Of a stretch of 64,000 nucleotides of DNA, positions 39,276 through 46,844 are shown piece by piece. A program made the position numbers and the translations under genes. Under the pieces are notes generated by a model. It had not been told where the DNA came from and made no database searches. It was given only the letters and a program-made list of their open reading frames with translations. Within the stretch, counting starts at the first letter, position 1. Each line of letters begins with the position of its first letter. This DNA is from Streptomyces sp. NBC_00078 (lineage in GTDB: Bacteria; Actinomycetota; Actinomycetes; Streptomycetales; Streptomycetaceae): contig NZ_JAPELX010000001.1 of the NCBI RefSeq assembly GCF_026343335.1, positions 1,054,001-1,118,000 of the forward strand, in the 5' to 3' direction.

Positions 39276-40508
39276 ATGAGGGAACCGCAACAGATCGACT
39301 ACGCGGCGGTCTTCCAGGCCCTGCCCGGCATGGTGGCCCTGCTCACCCCCGACCTGGTCTACGTCGACGCCAACGACGACTTCGTACAACTGGCCGGACG
39401 CCACCGTGAGCAGCTGCTGGGCCGCTACATCTTCGACGTCTTCCCCGAGAACCCGAACGATCCGGCCGCTGCCGGTATGCGGGAGACCCGGGAGTCGATG
39501 CTGCGCGTGGTGGCCACCGGCGAGCGCGACACCATGGCGGTGCTCCGCTACGACATCCAGGACGCCGAGCGGCCCGGCCACTGGCGGGAGCATTTCTGGA
39601 GCCCGGTCAACGCCCCCGTGCTCGGCCCCGACGGGCAGGTGGCACTGGTCCTGCACCGGGTGGAGGAGGTCACCGAACTCCTTCGCGCCACCGGCGTCCA
39701 GGCCGACAGCAGCCGGGCACGCGTGCTGGAGGCCGAGCTCTACACCCGGGCCCGGGAACTGCAGGACGTCAACGAGCGGCTGCGCAAGGCCCACGCCCAC
39801 GAACGCGAGGTCGCCCTCGCCCTGCAGACGGCGATGATGCCCACCCCGAGGCACACCGGACAGCACCCGGCAGCCGTGCGCTACCGGCCCGCCGTCGGCG
39901 ACCTGAACGTGTGCGGCGACTGGTACGACCTGGTGGACCTGCCCGTCGGCCGTATGGCGGTCGCCGTCGGCGACGTCGTCGGCCACGGCCTGGCGGCCGC
40001 CTGCGCCATGGGTCAGCTGCGCAGCGCCCTCAGTGCGGCCACGCGCGTCGCCGAGGGCCCGGCACAGGCTCTGGAAGTCCTCGACATGTACGCCTGTTCC
40101 GTCGACGGGGCCGAGTCCACCACGGTGGCGACGACCTTCATCGACTGGAACAGTCACACCATCACCTACAGCTGCGCCGGCCACCCGCCGCCCGCCATGC
40201 TGCGCTCCGACGGCACCGTGGTCTTCCTCGACCAGGCCACCGACCCGCCGATCGACGCCCGCCCCGACCACGTCGAGCGCCCCCAGGCCCGTGTTCCCTT
40301 CGCCGAGGGCGACACCCTGGTGCTGTACACCGACGGCCTGATCGAGCGGCGCAGCGAGGACATCGACGCCGGCCTTGGCCGCCTCGCCGACTGTCTGGCC
40401 CGCCACGGCCGGACCGCCAGCGAGCCCCTGGCCGACGCGCTGCTGGCCGACCTCCTGCCCGCCACGGGCAACACGGACGACACCGCGCTGGTCGTCGTCG
40501 GCCTGTAA
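39276..40508 (+). CDS. PAS-PP2C (SpoIIE/RsbU-like) phosphatase
   Basis: The 410-residue protein has one PAS domain (about 8-125, LPGMVALLTPDLVYVDAN), a charged coiled-coil linker (about 145-185, RARELQDVNERLRKAHAHER) and a PP2C/SpoIIE domain (200-410, CGDWYDLVDLPVGRMA, GDVVGHGLA, LYTDGLIERR). This compact form resembles classical RsbU more than the three larger phosphatases here. ATG 39276 follows AGGCAGGG. No partner switch genes are adjacent. Confidence 0.9.
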   Translation: MREPQQIDYAAVFQALPGMVALLTPDLVYVDANDDFVQLAGRHREQLLGRYIFDVFPENPNDPAAAGMRETRESMLRVVATGERDTMAVLRYDIQDAERPGHWREHFWSPVNAPVLGPDGQVALVLHRVEEVTELLRATGVQADSSRARVLEAELYTRARELQDVNERLRKAHAHEREVALALQTAMMPTPRHTGQHPAAVRYRPAVGDLNVCGDWYDLVDLPVGRMAVAVGDVVGHGLAAACAMGQLRSALSAATRVAEGPAQALEVLDMYACSVDGAESTTVATTFIDWNSHTITYSCAGHPPPAMLRSDGTVVFLDQATDPPIDARPDHVERPQARVPFAEGDTLVLYTDGLIERRSEDIDAGLGRLADCLARHGRTASEPLADALLADLLPATGNTDDTALVVVGL

Positions 40509-40667
40509 CACGTTCGCCGGGCATGCCCGGGTCAGTACTGCACATGGCACCTCCGGCGTCCCCCAAAGCGCGAAAGACCTCCTCCTTTGACATCGTCGCG
40601 GGTCTTTGCGGCTAGGCCGCCTACGGATTCGCCGCAGTCTCACCCGTCACTGAAGGAGGTACACCGC

Positions 40668-42068
40668 ATGGTCGGCAGACATGCCGCGGGTACGCGCCGC
40701 GCAGCCCTGACCGCATTCGGCGCACTCGTACTCACCGGGCTCCCCGGGCTCCCCGGGCTCCCCGCCGCCGCGGAAGCCGCGCCGCCCCCCGCGCCGGGGC
40801 CCGCGCGCAGCACCACCGCCGCACACACGCTCGGCGCCGACAGGCCGTCGGCCCAGGTGCTGCGTGCGATGGTGCGCGACCTGAAGCTGACGCGTTCGCA
40901 GGCGGTCGCCCGGTTGGTCAACGAAGCCGAGGCGGGCGCCCGTGCGGGCCGCCTCCACAACGCCCTCGGCGGGCACTTCGCCGGGGCCTGGGTGAGCGGA
41001 GCGACCTCCGCCGAACTCACCGTCGCCACCACCCATGCGGCGGACGTGACCGCCATCCGGGCCCAGGGCGCGAAGGCCAAGGTCGTCAAGGCGCCGTTGA
41101 GCACGCTGCAGACCGTCAAGGAGAAGCTGGACGCGGCCGCCCGCCGCGCCAGGAACCGCGACACACCGGTCTGGTACGTGGACGTACCGACGAACCGGGT
41201 CGTCGTCGAGGCGACGAGCCGGCCGGCCGGCACCACCTTCGTCAAGGCCGCGGGCGTCGAGGGGCGGGGCGTGGCCGTGCGGGTGACGGCGATCCGGCCC
41301 CGGCTGATGACGGACATCGTCGGCGGTGACGCCTACTACATCGACGGCAGCGCCCGTTGCTCCGTCGGCTTCTCCGTCACCAAGGGCCAGCAGCAGGGCT
41401 TCGTCTCCGCCGGCCACTGCGGCACGCCCGGTGCGAAGACCACGGGCTTCAACAAGGCCGACCAGGGCACGTTCCAGGCGTCCACGTTCCCCGGCAAGGA
41501 CATGTCCTGGGTGGGTGTCAACAGCGACTGGACCGCCACGCCGGACGTCAAGGGGCAGGGCGGGCAGCGGACGCAGATCGCCGGCTCGGTGCAGGCACTG
41601 GTCGGGGCCTCGGTCTGCCGGTCCGGTTCCACCACCGGATGGCACTGCGGCACCATCCAGCAGTTGTCCGCGACCGTCGACTACTCCGAGGGCACCGTCC
41701 GCGGTCTGACCCGGACCAACGTGTGCTCCGAGCCGGGTGACTCCGGCGGCCCCTTCGTCTCCGGCGCCCAGGCCCAGGGCGTCACCTCCGGCGGTTCGGG
41801 TGACTGCACGAGCGGTGGGACGACCTTCTTCCAGCCGGTCAACCCGATCCTGAGCGACTTCGGCCTGACGCTGAAGACCGCGGCGGCCCAGACCGGCACA
41901 CCCGACCCGCAGGACAACGCGGCGTCGGACGCGTGGTTCGCCGGTCGCGTCTACGAGGTGGGGGCGACGGTGACCCACGCGGGCGTTCGCTACCAGTGCC
42001 TGCAGAGCCATCAGGCGCAGGGAGCGTGGTCGCCGGAGAGCACTCCGGCTCTGTGGCAGCGGATTTAG
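40668..42068 (+). CDS. Secreted chitin-binding serine protease (streptogrisin C-like)
   Basis: The 466-residue zymogen is a chymotrypsin-fold (S1E) protease. It has a signal peptide, a long prodomain (about 45-215), and a mature protease starting near ADIVGGDAYYIDG-like residues (MTDIVGGDAYYIDG). The triad is His250 (SAGHCG), Asp278 (GKDMSW) and Ser359 (PGDSGGP). The C-terminal 45 residues form a CBM5/12 chitin-binding module (WFAGRVYEVGATVTHAG, CLQSHQAQGAWSP), as in streptogrisin C. The ribosome site AAGGAGGT is perfect. The enzyme probably degrades proteins bound to chitin. Confidence 0.94.
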   Translation: MVGRHAAGTRRAALTAFGALVLTGLPGLPGLPAAAEAAPPPAPGPARSTTAAHTLGADRPSAQVLRAMVRDLKLTRSQAVARLVNEAEAGARAGRLHNALGGHFAGAWVSGATSAELTVATTHAADVTAIRAQGAKAKVVKAPLSTLQTVKEKLDAAARRARNRDTPVWYVDVPTNRVVVEATSRPAGTTFVKAAGVEGRGVAVRVTAIRPRLMTDIVGGDAYYIDGSARCSVGFSVTKGQQQGFVSAGHCGTPGAKTTGFNKADQGTFQASTFPGKDMSWVGVNSDWTATPDVKGQGGQRTQIAGSVQALVGASVCRSGSTTGWHCGTIQQLSATVDYSEGTVRGLTRTNVCSEPGDSGGPFVSGAQAQGVTSGGSGDCTSGGTTFFQPVNPILSDFGLTLKTAAAQTGTPDPQDNAASDAWFAGRVYEVGATVTHAGVRYQCLQSHQAQGAWSPESTPALWQRI

Positions 42069-42095
42069 CGGTCGTACGGCTCGTACGGCACAGCC

Positions 42096-42122
42096 GGTGC
42101 GGGGGCGCGCGGCCCCCGCACC
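42096..42122. terminator. Bidirectional hairpin between protease and hydrolase genes
   Basis: Perfect 11-base arms GGTGCGGGGGC/GCCCCCGCACC with a 5-base loop lie between two converging genes and end both the protease gene and the peptide operon. Confidence 0.8.
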
Positions 42123-42144
42123 GTCCGCCTCTCCCCCGCAGCTC

Positions 42145-43260
42145 CTACAGTTCCGCGAGGAGTTCGTACGCGGTGGTGACGAACGGGTCGTGGGCGCGGA
42201 AGCGGCGCGTGCACAGTGCGGCCAGGGCCGTGCCGGTGTCCGGCCTGAAGCCCAGGAAGGCCTGCTGGCCCAGGGTGGCCCCGCCGTGGAAGTACATGGG
42301 TCCGGCGTCGGTGGGGTGCCTGAACCACGCCATGGTGTGTACGTGCACGTGCCCAGGACCACGTCGTAGCACCGGTGTGCGGACCGACCGCAGGGCGCCC
42401 GGCAGCGGTGAACCGGACGGGTCGAGGTGGGCTTCGAGGAAGGTGAGCAGGTCGTGCGGGGTGGCCCGGACGGCACCCGCCGCCTGGAAGCCGCCCGCGT
42501 CGAAGGCGGGCACTCGTGTGCGGCCGTCCTTGCCGTGCCCCACGGCGTCGGTGTCCGGGCCGCGGGCCCGCAGTGTGGTGTCGCTGAGGGCGAGCGGACG
42601 CAGGATGTGCGCGGTGAGCAGGTCCTCCCACGGTGTGCCGGTCGCCGCCGCGACGGCGTGACCGAGCACGGCGACCCCGAAGTTGGAGTACCGCCAGCGG
42701 GTGCCGGGCCGGTGCCTGGGTCGATGGCGCAGGAACGCCTCGACCACGCGCCCGGCCGGGTAACGGGCGTAGGGCGCGGTGTGCCAGGCGGGCAGGGCCC
42801 GGACGTAGAAGTCGGCGGGCAGCCCGGGCAGTCCGGAGGTGTGGGTGAGGAGGTGGGCGAGTGTGACCGGGGACGCTTCGGTCCGCCGGGCCGGGTCCAG
42901 GCAGGCGGCGGCCGGCTCGCCGCCCGACAGCAGACCGCGCCGGATCAGCTGCGCCAGCGCCAGTCCGGTGAACGTCTTCGAGGCGGACCCGAGTTCGTAG
43001 CGCAGGTGATGACGGGGCGTCGGCGGTGGCGGGGCGGTGCCGCCGCCGTGGAGGGTACGCCGGCCGTGCCGGGAGACGGCGAAGACGGCGTCGGGTGCGT
43101 CGACGGCGTCCACGGCCGCGGCCAGCCGCTGCTGCAACTCCGTGTCGGCGGTGCCCACTTCGCGGCTGCCGGGCCGGTCGCCCGCCGGGAGGTCGGCCTT
43201 GTCGTGCGGGTCTCCGGGCCAGGGCTCGGTCCGGACGGCCGTGAGGCTCCGGGTGGTCAT
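42145..43260 (-). CDS. Serine hydrolase of beta-lactamase/esterase (class C-like) fold
   Basis: The 371-residue protein has SASK (the SxxK nucleophile motif), YSN (the Tyr motif) and HGGATLG in place of KTG, as in family VIII esterases and D-aminopeptidase-like beta-lactamase relatives. It has no signal peptide, so it acts in the cytoplasm. Its ATG overlaps the stop of the upstream helical-protein gene by four bases (ATGA), and it is the last of five co-oriented genes starting with a 62-residue peptide. Hydrolysis of an ester, amide or modified peptide made by the operon is an inference. Confidence 0.88.
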   Translation of the reverse strand: MTTRSLTAVRTEPWPGDPHDKADLPAGDRPGSREVGTADTELQQRLAAAVDAVDAPDAVFAVSRHGRRTLHGGGTAPPPPTPRHHLRYELGSASKTFTGLALAQLIRRGLLSGGEPAAACLDPARRTEASPVTLAHLLTHTSGLPGLPADFYVRALPAWHTAPYARYPAGRVVEAFLRHRPRHRPGTRWRYSNFGVAVLGHAVAAATGTPWEDLLTAHILRPLALSDTTLRARGPDTDAVGHGKDGRTRVPAFDAGGFQAAGAVRATPHDLLTFLEAHLDPSGSPLPGALRSVRTPVLRRGPGHVHVHTMAWFRHPTDAGPMYFHGGATLGQQAFLGFRPDTGTALAALCTRRFRAHDPFVTTAYELLAEL

Positions 43261-44177
43261 GAGGAGGCGTGCGCCAGCTCGGTCAGGGCGCGGGAAGTGG
43301 CCAGTACGGAGGCGAAGGCGGCGACCAGTGTGGGGTGGTAGACGAGGTCGAAGACCTCGTCGGGATCGCCCTCGGGCATGTCCCGTACGGCGGGCATGGC
43401 GCCGTCGGGCCGCTGTGCGGCGGCGAACGCCTCCCAGGCTCGCCGGTCGAGGGTGGGGCGGGGCAGGCAGGCGTCCACGACGAGGAGTTCGCCGAGCAGG
43501 TCCCAGCGCTTCAGGTCCAGCCAGTCGTCGATCCAGACGGGCAGCCAGGTGGCGAGGTAGCCGGCGATGTCCGCCGGCAGCCCGTCGGGGTTCTCGCCCC
43601 AGTCGGTGAGGTGGAACACCGTGTGGGTGATGTCGTAGGCGATGTGCCCGGAGACCGTCCATGGCTCGGGTGTGCGGGCCAGCCAGGTCGCGCCGACGAG
43701 GTCCGCCTCCGGCGGGTGGGGCGGGAGGCCGAAGCGGCGCTGGAACGCGGACATTCCCAGGCGCCGGGTCGGGTCGAGTTCGAGGGACGCCCAGCTGCGT
43801 AGCCCGTGGTAGAAGACGGTGGCGCGCTCCACCTCGGGCTCGCTGTACCCCAGTTCCTTGTAGGGGAGGTACACCTCGAACGGGACGGGTGAGAGCGGCT
43901 CGATGCGCTGGCCGCGTGCCAGCATGCGGCCGCCGTCCAGGGTGTGCCGCCAGGTGTGGTCCACCAACCGCCGTGCCAGTTCGGCCTGTTGTGATCCGGC
44001 GACGCCCTCGCGGAACAGTACCCGGCAGATCAGGGCGAGTTCGCCGACCGGTTTGAACCGCTCCAGTAAGCCCACTTCCGGATCGACGTCGGCTTCCAGA
44101 CGGAATCCGTCGCGATGGGCCCACAGCCACTCCAGGGCGCGGACGCCGACGGTGTGCAGGAGACGGGCGTCGGTCAT
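43257..44177 (-). CDS. Helical protein, DUF6895-like (copy B)
   Basis: I do not know a function. The 306-residue protein is predominantly helical, with conserved segments ALEWLWAHRDGFRL, FKPVGELALICRVLFREG, HTVFHLTDWGENPDGLPADI, LLGELLVVDACLPRP and AWEAFAAAQRPDGAMPAV. The last resembles the QxxDG repeats of alpha/alpha-toroid proteins such as terpene cyclases. It is a clear paralogue of its upstream neighbour, which overlaps it by ATGA. There are no signal peptide, membrane segments or recognisable metal ligands. The family name is from memory of the pattern. Confidence 0.8.
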   Translation of the reverse strand: MTDARLLHTVGVRALEWLWAHRDGFRLEADVDPEVGLLERFKPVGELALICRVLFREGVAGSQQAELARRLVDHTWRHTLDGGRMLARGQRIEPLSPVPFEVYLPYKELGYSEPEVERATVFYHGLRSWASLELDPTRRLGMSAFQRRFGLPPHPPEADLVGATWLARTPEPWTVSGHIAYDITHTVFHLTDWGENPDGLPADIAGYLATWLPVWIDDWLDLKRWDLLGELLVVDACLPRPTLDRRAWEAFAAAQRPDGAMPAVRDMPEGDPDEVFDLVYHPTLVAAFASVLATSRALTELAHASS

Positions 44178-45121
44178 CCGGGCACTCCTTCGAGACGGCC
44201 GGTGAGGCACTCGACCGTCAGTGCCGCCGCGAAGGCGGCCATGAGGGTGGAGTGGTAGCAGTGGAGGAATTCCGGCTCGGCGTCTGTTCCGGGGTCCTGA
44301 CCGGGGTCCGGGTCCTCCACCCGGAGCGCGCCCGAGTCGTGTTGCGCCCGCGCGATCCGGGTCCAGGCGTCGTGGAGCATCGCCGGGTCGGGCGGGCGGG
44401 GCAGGCTCGCTGCCACGATCAGCAGTTCGCAGCCGAGGTCCCACATCCCGGCGTCCAGGCAGCCGTCGAGCCACGGCGGCAGCCAGTCGGCCAGATAGGC
44501 GGCAAGGTCCGCGGGGACGCCCTGCGGGGTGCGGCTCCAGTCGGTGAGGTGGAAGACGACGTGGGTGAGCGCGTACCCGGGCGAGCGCTCGAACGTCCAT
44601 GGTTCCGGCAGTCCGCCCAGCCAGGTGCGGCTCAGCGCCTGCGCGGCCTGCTCGGGCCGTTGGATGCCGCTGCGCCGCTCGGCGCCCAGGAGGCCGAGCC
44701 GGCGGGTCGGTTCCTGCTCGGTGAGCCGCCAGCCGCGGGTGCGGGCCACCGTGGCGGCGGCGGTCTCGTACCCGGCGTGCCGCAGCCCGGCACCCGCGAA
44801 GACGGAGTACACCTCCAGCGGGTACGTGGCGAAGGGCTCCAGCCTCTGCAGCCGCAGGAACAGCTCGCCCCTGCCGGTCTGCTGCCAGGCGAACGTCAAC
44901 AGGTCCGACACGCAGGCGTGCAGCGGGTCCGTGGGCTCCGTGTGCGCACGCACGCTCGCGCAGGTCTGGGCCAGTTCGCCGAGCGGTTTCCAGGTCCGGT
45001 CGACCTGGCCGTCGGCGGTGAGGGCGTCGTCTCCGAGGGCGAAGTCGTCGCGGTGCGCGGTCACCCAGGCGAGCGCGGCGACCTCTACATCCCGGGCCGT
45101 CCGGAGGTCCGCTGCGGTCAT
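44174..45121 (-). CDS. Helical protein, DUF6895-like (copy A)
   Basis: The 315-residue paralogue of copy B shares ALAWVTAHRDDFAL, WKPLGELAQTCASV, THVVFHLTDWSRTPQGVPAD, LGCELLIVAASLPRP and HSTLMAAFAAALTVE with it at matching positions, including the invariant VVFHLTDW core. ATG 45121 overlaps the stop of the preceding gene by ATGA. Two divergent copies in one operon suggest a heterodimer or two sequential steps. Confidence 0.8.
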   Translation of the reverse strand: MTAADLRTARDVEVAALAWVTAHRDDFALGDDALTADGQVDRTWKPLGELAQTCASVRAHTEPTDPLHACVSDLLTFAWQQTGRGELFLRLQRLEPFATYPLEVYSVFAGAGLRHAGYETAAATVARTRGWRLTEQEPTRRLGLLGAERRSGIQRPEQAAQALSRTWLGGLPEPWTFERSPGYALTHVVFHLTDWSRTPQGVPADLAAYLADWLPPWLDGCLDAGMWDLGCELLIVAASLPRPPDPAMLHDAWTRIARAQHDSGALRVEDPDPGQDPGTDAEPEFLHCYHSTLMAAFAAALTVECLTGRLEGVPG

Positions 45122-45840
45122 ACGAGCGCTCCGGCCCACCGCATCGCCCGGGCCGCCTCCACCTGCAGCGCCACGCGCGGATCGCTGCCGCCCATCAGTT
45201 CCACGAAGTCCAGCCCGCTCTCCAGCCCGAGCGTGTCCGGCACTCCGTCCAGCAGGGTCAGCCAGCGTCCGGCGCCCGCGGCCTGCTGCCAGTCCCGGCG
45301 GCGCACCGCGCGTACGAAGCCCCGGGCGACGTCGACCGGGCGGCTTTGCGCCACACGGGCCACCGCACCGGCCACCGCACGATCCGCGCCCGGCACCGCC
45401 AGCGGCGCCAGGACGGCGAGTTGGTGCGTCAGGACCTGCCAGGTCGCCCCGTCGAGCCAGCCGGCGTCGGGTTCCGCGGGCTCCTCACCCGCGGGCGAGG
45501 AGGGCGCGGTCGGGTCGAGTCCGCGCAGTGTGCGGCTCATGGCCCAGTGGCTCCACCTGACGGTGGGTGCCGCGTCGTCGCGGGGCGGGAAGGCCGCCAC
45601 GGTACGCCGGAACGTTTCGAGGGTCTCCGGGGCGGGCGGGGTCCGGGTCAGGACGTGCGGCAGCATCAGGTCCGCTCCCAGTACGCGCACGGCGGCGAGG
45701 GCGAGGCTGCCCTCGGGGCCGTCGGGCGGAACGCTGCCGGGCAGCCCGACGTGGTCTCCGCCGCGGAGGGCGCAGACCACGTCGGACGAGAGGTCCTGCA
45801 CCGCGCCCTGCAGGAGGGCGGAAGTGCCTGACTGCTCCAT
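45118..45840 (-). CDS. Unknown protein of the peptide operon
   Basis: The 240-residue protein matches no family I can name. It is Ala/Leu/Arg-rich and probably helical, with VRWSHWAMSRTLRGLDP, WQVLTHQLAVLAPLAVPGAD and a C-terminal VELMGGSDPRVALQVEAARA. No signal or membrane segments are seen. It starts 22 bases after the small peptide gene, with GGGAG before the ATG, and its stop overlaps copy A. Its position directly after the peptide suggests a dedicated partner. Confidence 0.75.
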   Translation of the reverse strand: MEQSGTSALLQGAVQDLSSDVVCALRGGDHVGLPGSVPPDGPEGSLALAAVRVLGADLMLPHVLTRTPPAPETLETFRRTVAAFPPRDDAAPTVRWSHWAMSRTLRGLDPTAPSSPAGEEPAEPDAGWLDGATWQVLTHQLAVLAPLAVPGADRAVAGAVARVAQSRPVDVARGFVRAVRRRDWQQAAGAGRWLTLLDGVPDTLGLESGLDFVELMGGSDPRVALQVEAARAMRWAGALV

Positions 45841-45862
45841 TCAGCTACTCCCGTCGGCTCGC

Positions 45863-46051
45863 TCAGCCCTTCTTGGGGCGCGGGGTCGGCGGCGACAGCA
45901 GCAGCTTGGTCTCTCCGGAGAGAAGCGCCAGCGCGGCGCACTCGCGACTGTCACGGTAGACGCCGCCGGGCTCGGCGGGGTCGAGGGCCGACTCGATGTC
46001 GACGGCCTGGATCCCCGTGAGTTCCGCGACCGTCCTGTCCGTGGAAGGCAT
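45863..46051 (-). CDS. 62-residue peptide, possible precursor of a ribosomal peptide product
   Basis: The product begins MPSTDRTVAELTGIQAVDIE, continues with an acidic segment ending DPAEPGG, and finishes with VYRDSRECAALALLSGETKL and a Pro-rich basic tail (SPPTPRPKKG). An acidic helical N-half, a Gly-Gly, then a short different C-half is the general layout of a leader and core peptide, but the Gly-Gly may be chance. GAGGAG lies 8 bases before ATG 46051. It heads a five-gene operon and is preceded by a 22-bp tandem repeat. It could instead be a small regulatory or structural protein. Confidence 0.65.
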   Translation of the reverse strand: MPSTDRTVAELTGIQAVDIESALDPAEPGGVYRDSRECAALALLSGETKLLLSPPTPRPKKG

Positions 46052-46128
46052 ACGACCATCTCCTCTGGGTTGCCTACCAGTCCTCGTAACCCAGAGCACC
46101 ACATCGCCACAGAGCGCGCAAACTGTCA

Positions 46129-46172
46129 CATAAGCCGCATCGGTAACTCACATGAGCCGCATTGGTAACTCC
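46129..46172 (-). promoter_or_regulatory. 22-bp tandem direct repeat upstream of peptide operon
   Basis: Two adjacent 22-bp units (46129-46150, 46151-46172) share the core AGCCGCAT-N-GGTAACTC and differ at three positions. They lie 78-121 bp upstream of the peptide ATG. Exact two-turn spacing is what a head-to-tail activator such as a SARP would use. A TGTGACA -35-like hexamer (read on the minus strand) directly follows the promoter-proximal unit. Confidence 0.6.
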
Positions 46173-46241
46173 TTCAACAACGCACCCGGGCCGGCACTCA
46201 ACTGGGCGTCCTCACACGCGTGTTGGCGTACCTGCGCGGCG

Positions 46242-46844
46242 TCACAGGTATTCGGTGGCGGCGTCCAGCAGCCAGTCCGTGAGGTAGCCGGCGAAGGACG
46301 AACGCACCAGCACCCAGAATCCGCCGCGGGGTTCGTCCCGGGCGACCAGCACGACCTGGGTGCGGCCCAGGTTCGTCTGGGCGCAGCGTCCGGCGCCGAA
46401 GGCGCGCGGGTGCAGATCGAGCGCGCAGCCGTGGGCCAGCAGGTCACGGGACCGGGGGCCAGCGACGAGGAGCGTGGTGCGCTGGGCGGAGACGTCGGTG
46501 ACGGAGACGGCCTCGTCCGCGGCGGCCTCCCGGATCCGGCTCTCCAGGTCCCGCCGGCTGTCCGGCGGGCCCACCACCAGCCATTCGTCCGGGCCCAGCC
46601 ACAGTGCCGTCAGCTCACCCGCGCGTACGGCCGTGCCGGGTTCGAGGGGCAGTTGCAGGCCCAGCGCGAGGCCGACCGCGTCCGCCGCTCCTCCCTTGAC
46701 GTCGAGGCGGACGTTCACCTGGGCCAGGAAGGGGAGTTCGGCCAGCCGTACCGCGCCCCGGGAGGCGCGCGTGGCGGCGGCAAGCCGGCCGGCGGCGTGC
46801 ACAAGGGGGCTGCGGAGCGGGACGGAAAGCGTGGTGTCAGCCAT
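46242..46844 (-). CDS. soxG: Sarcosine oxidase gamma subunit
   Basis: The 200-residue protein is the small gamma subunit of heterotetrameric sarcosine oxidase, with LAELPFLAQVNVRLD, ALWLGPDEWLVVGPP and VTDVSAQRTTLLVAGPRSRD, matching the SoxG family along its full length. It has no own catalytic site and stabilises the complex. ATG 46844 overlaps the end of the soxD-soxA gene by 8 bases. It is the last gene of the dimethylglycine/sarcosine operon. Confidence 0.93.
   Translation of the reverse strand: MADTTLSVPLRSPLVHAAGRLAAATRASRGAVRLAELPFLAQVNVRLDVKGGAADAVGLALGLQLPLEPGTAVRAGELTALWLGPDEWLVVGPPDSRRDLESRIREAAADEAVSVTDVSAQRTTLLVAGPRSRDLLAHGCALDLHPRAFGAGRCAQTNLGRTQVVLVARDEPRGGFWVLVRSSFAGYLTDWLLDAATEYL

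Noticed and set aside
45863..46051. Gly-Gly in the 62-residue peptide as a proven C39-type leader cleavage site
   Set aside because: No peptidase-transporter is in the operon and the residues before GG do not follow the usual leader pattern, so it is only mentioned as a possibility.
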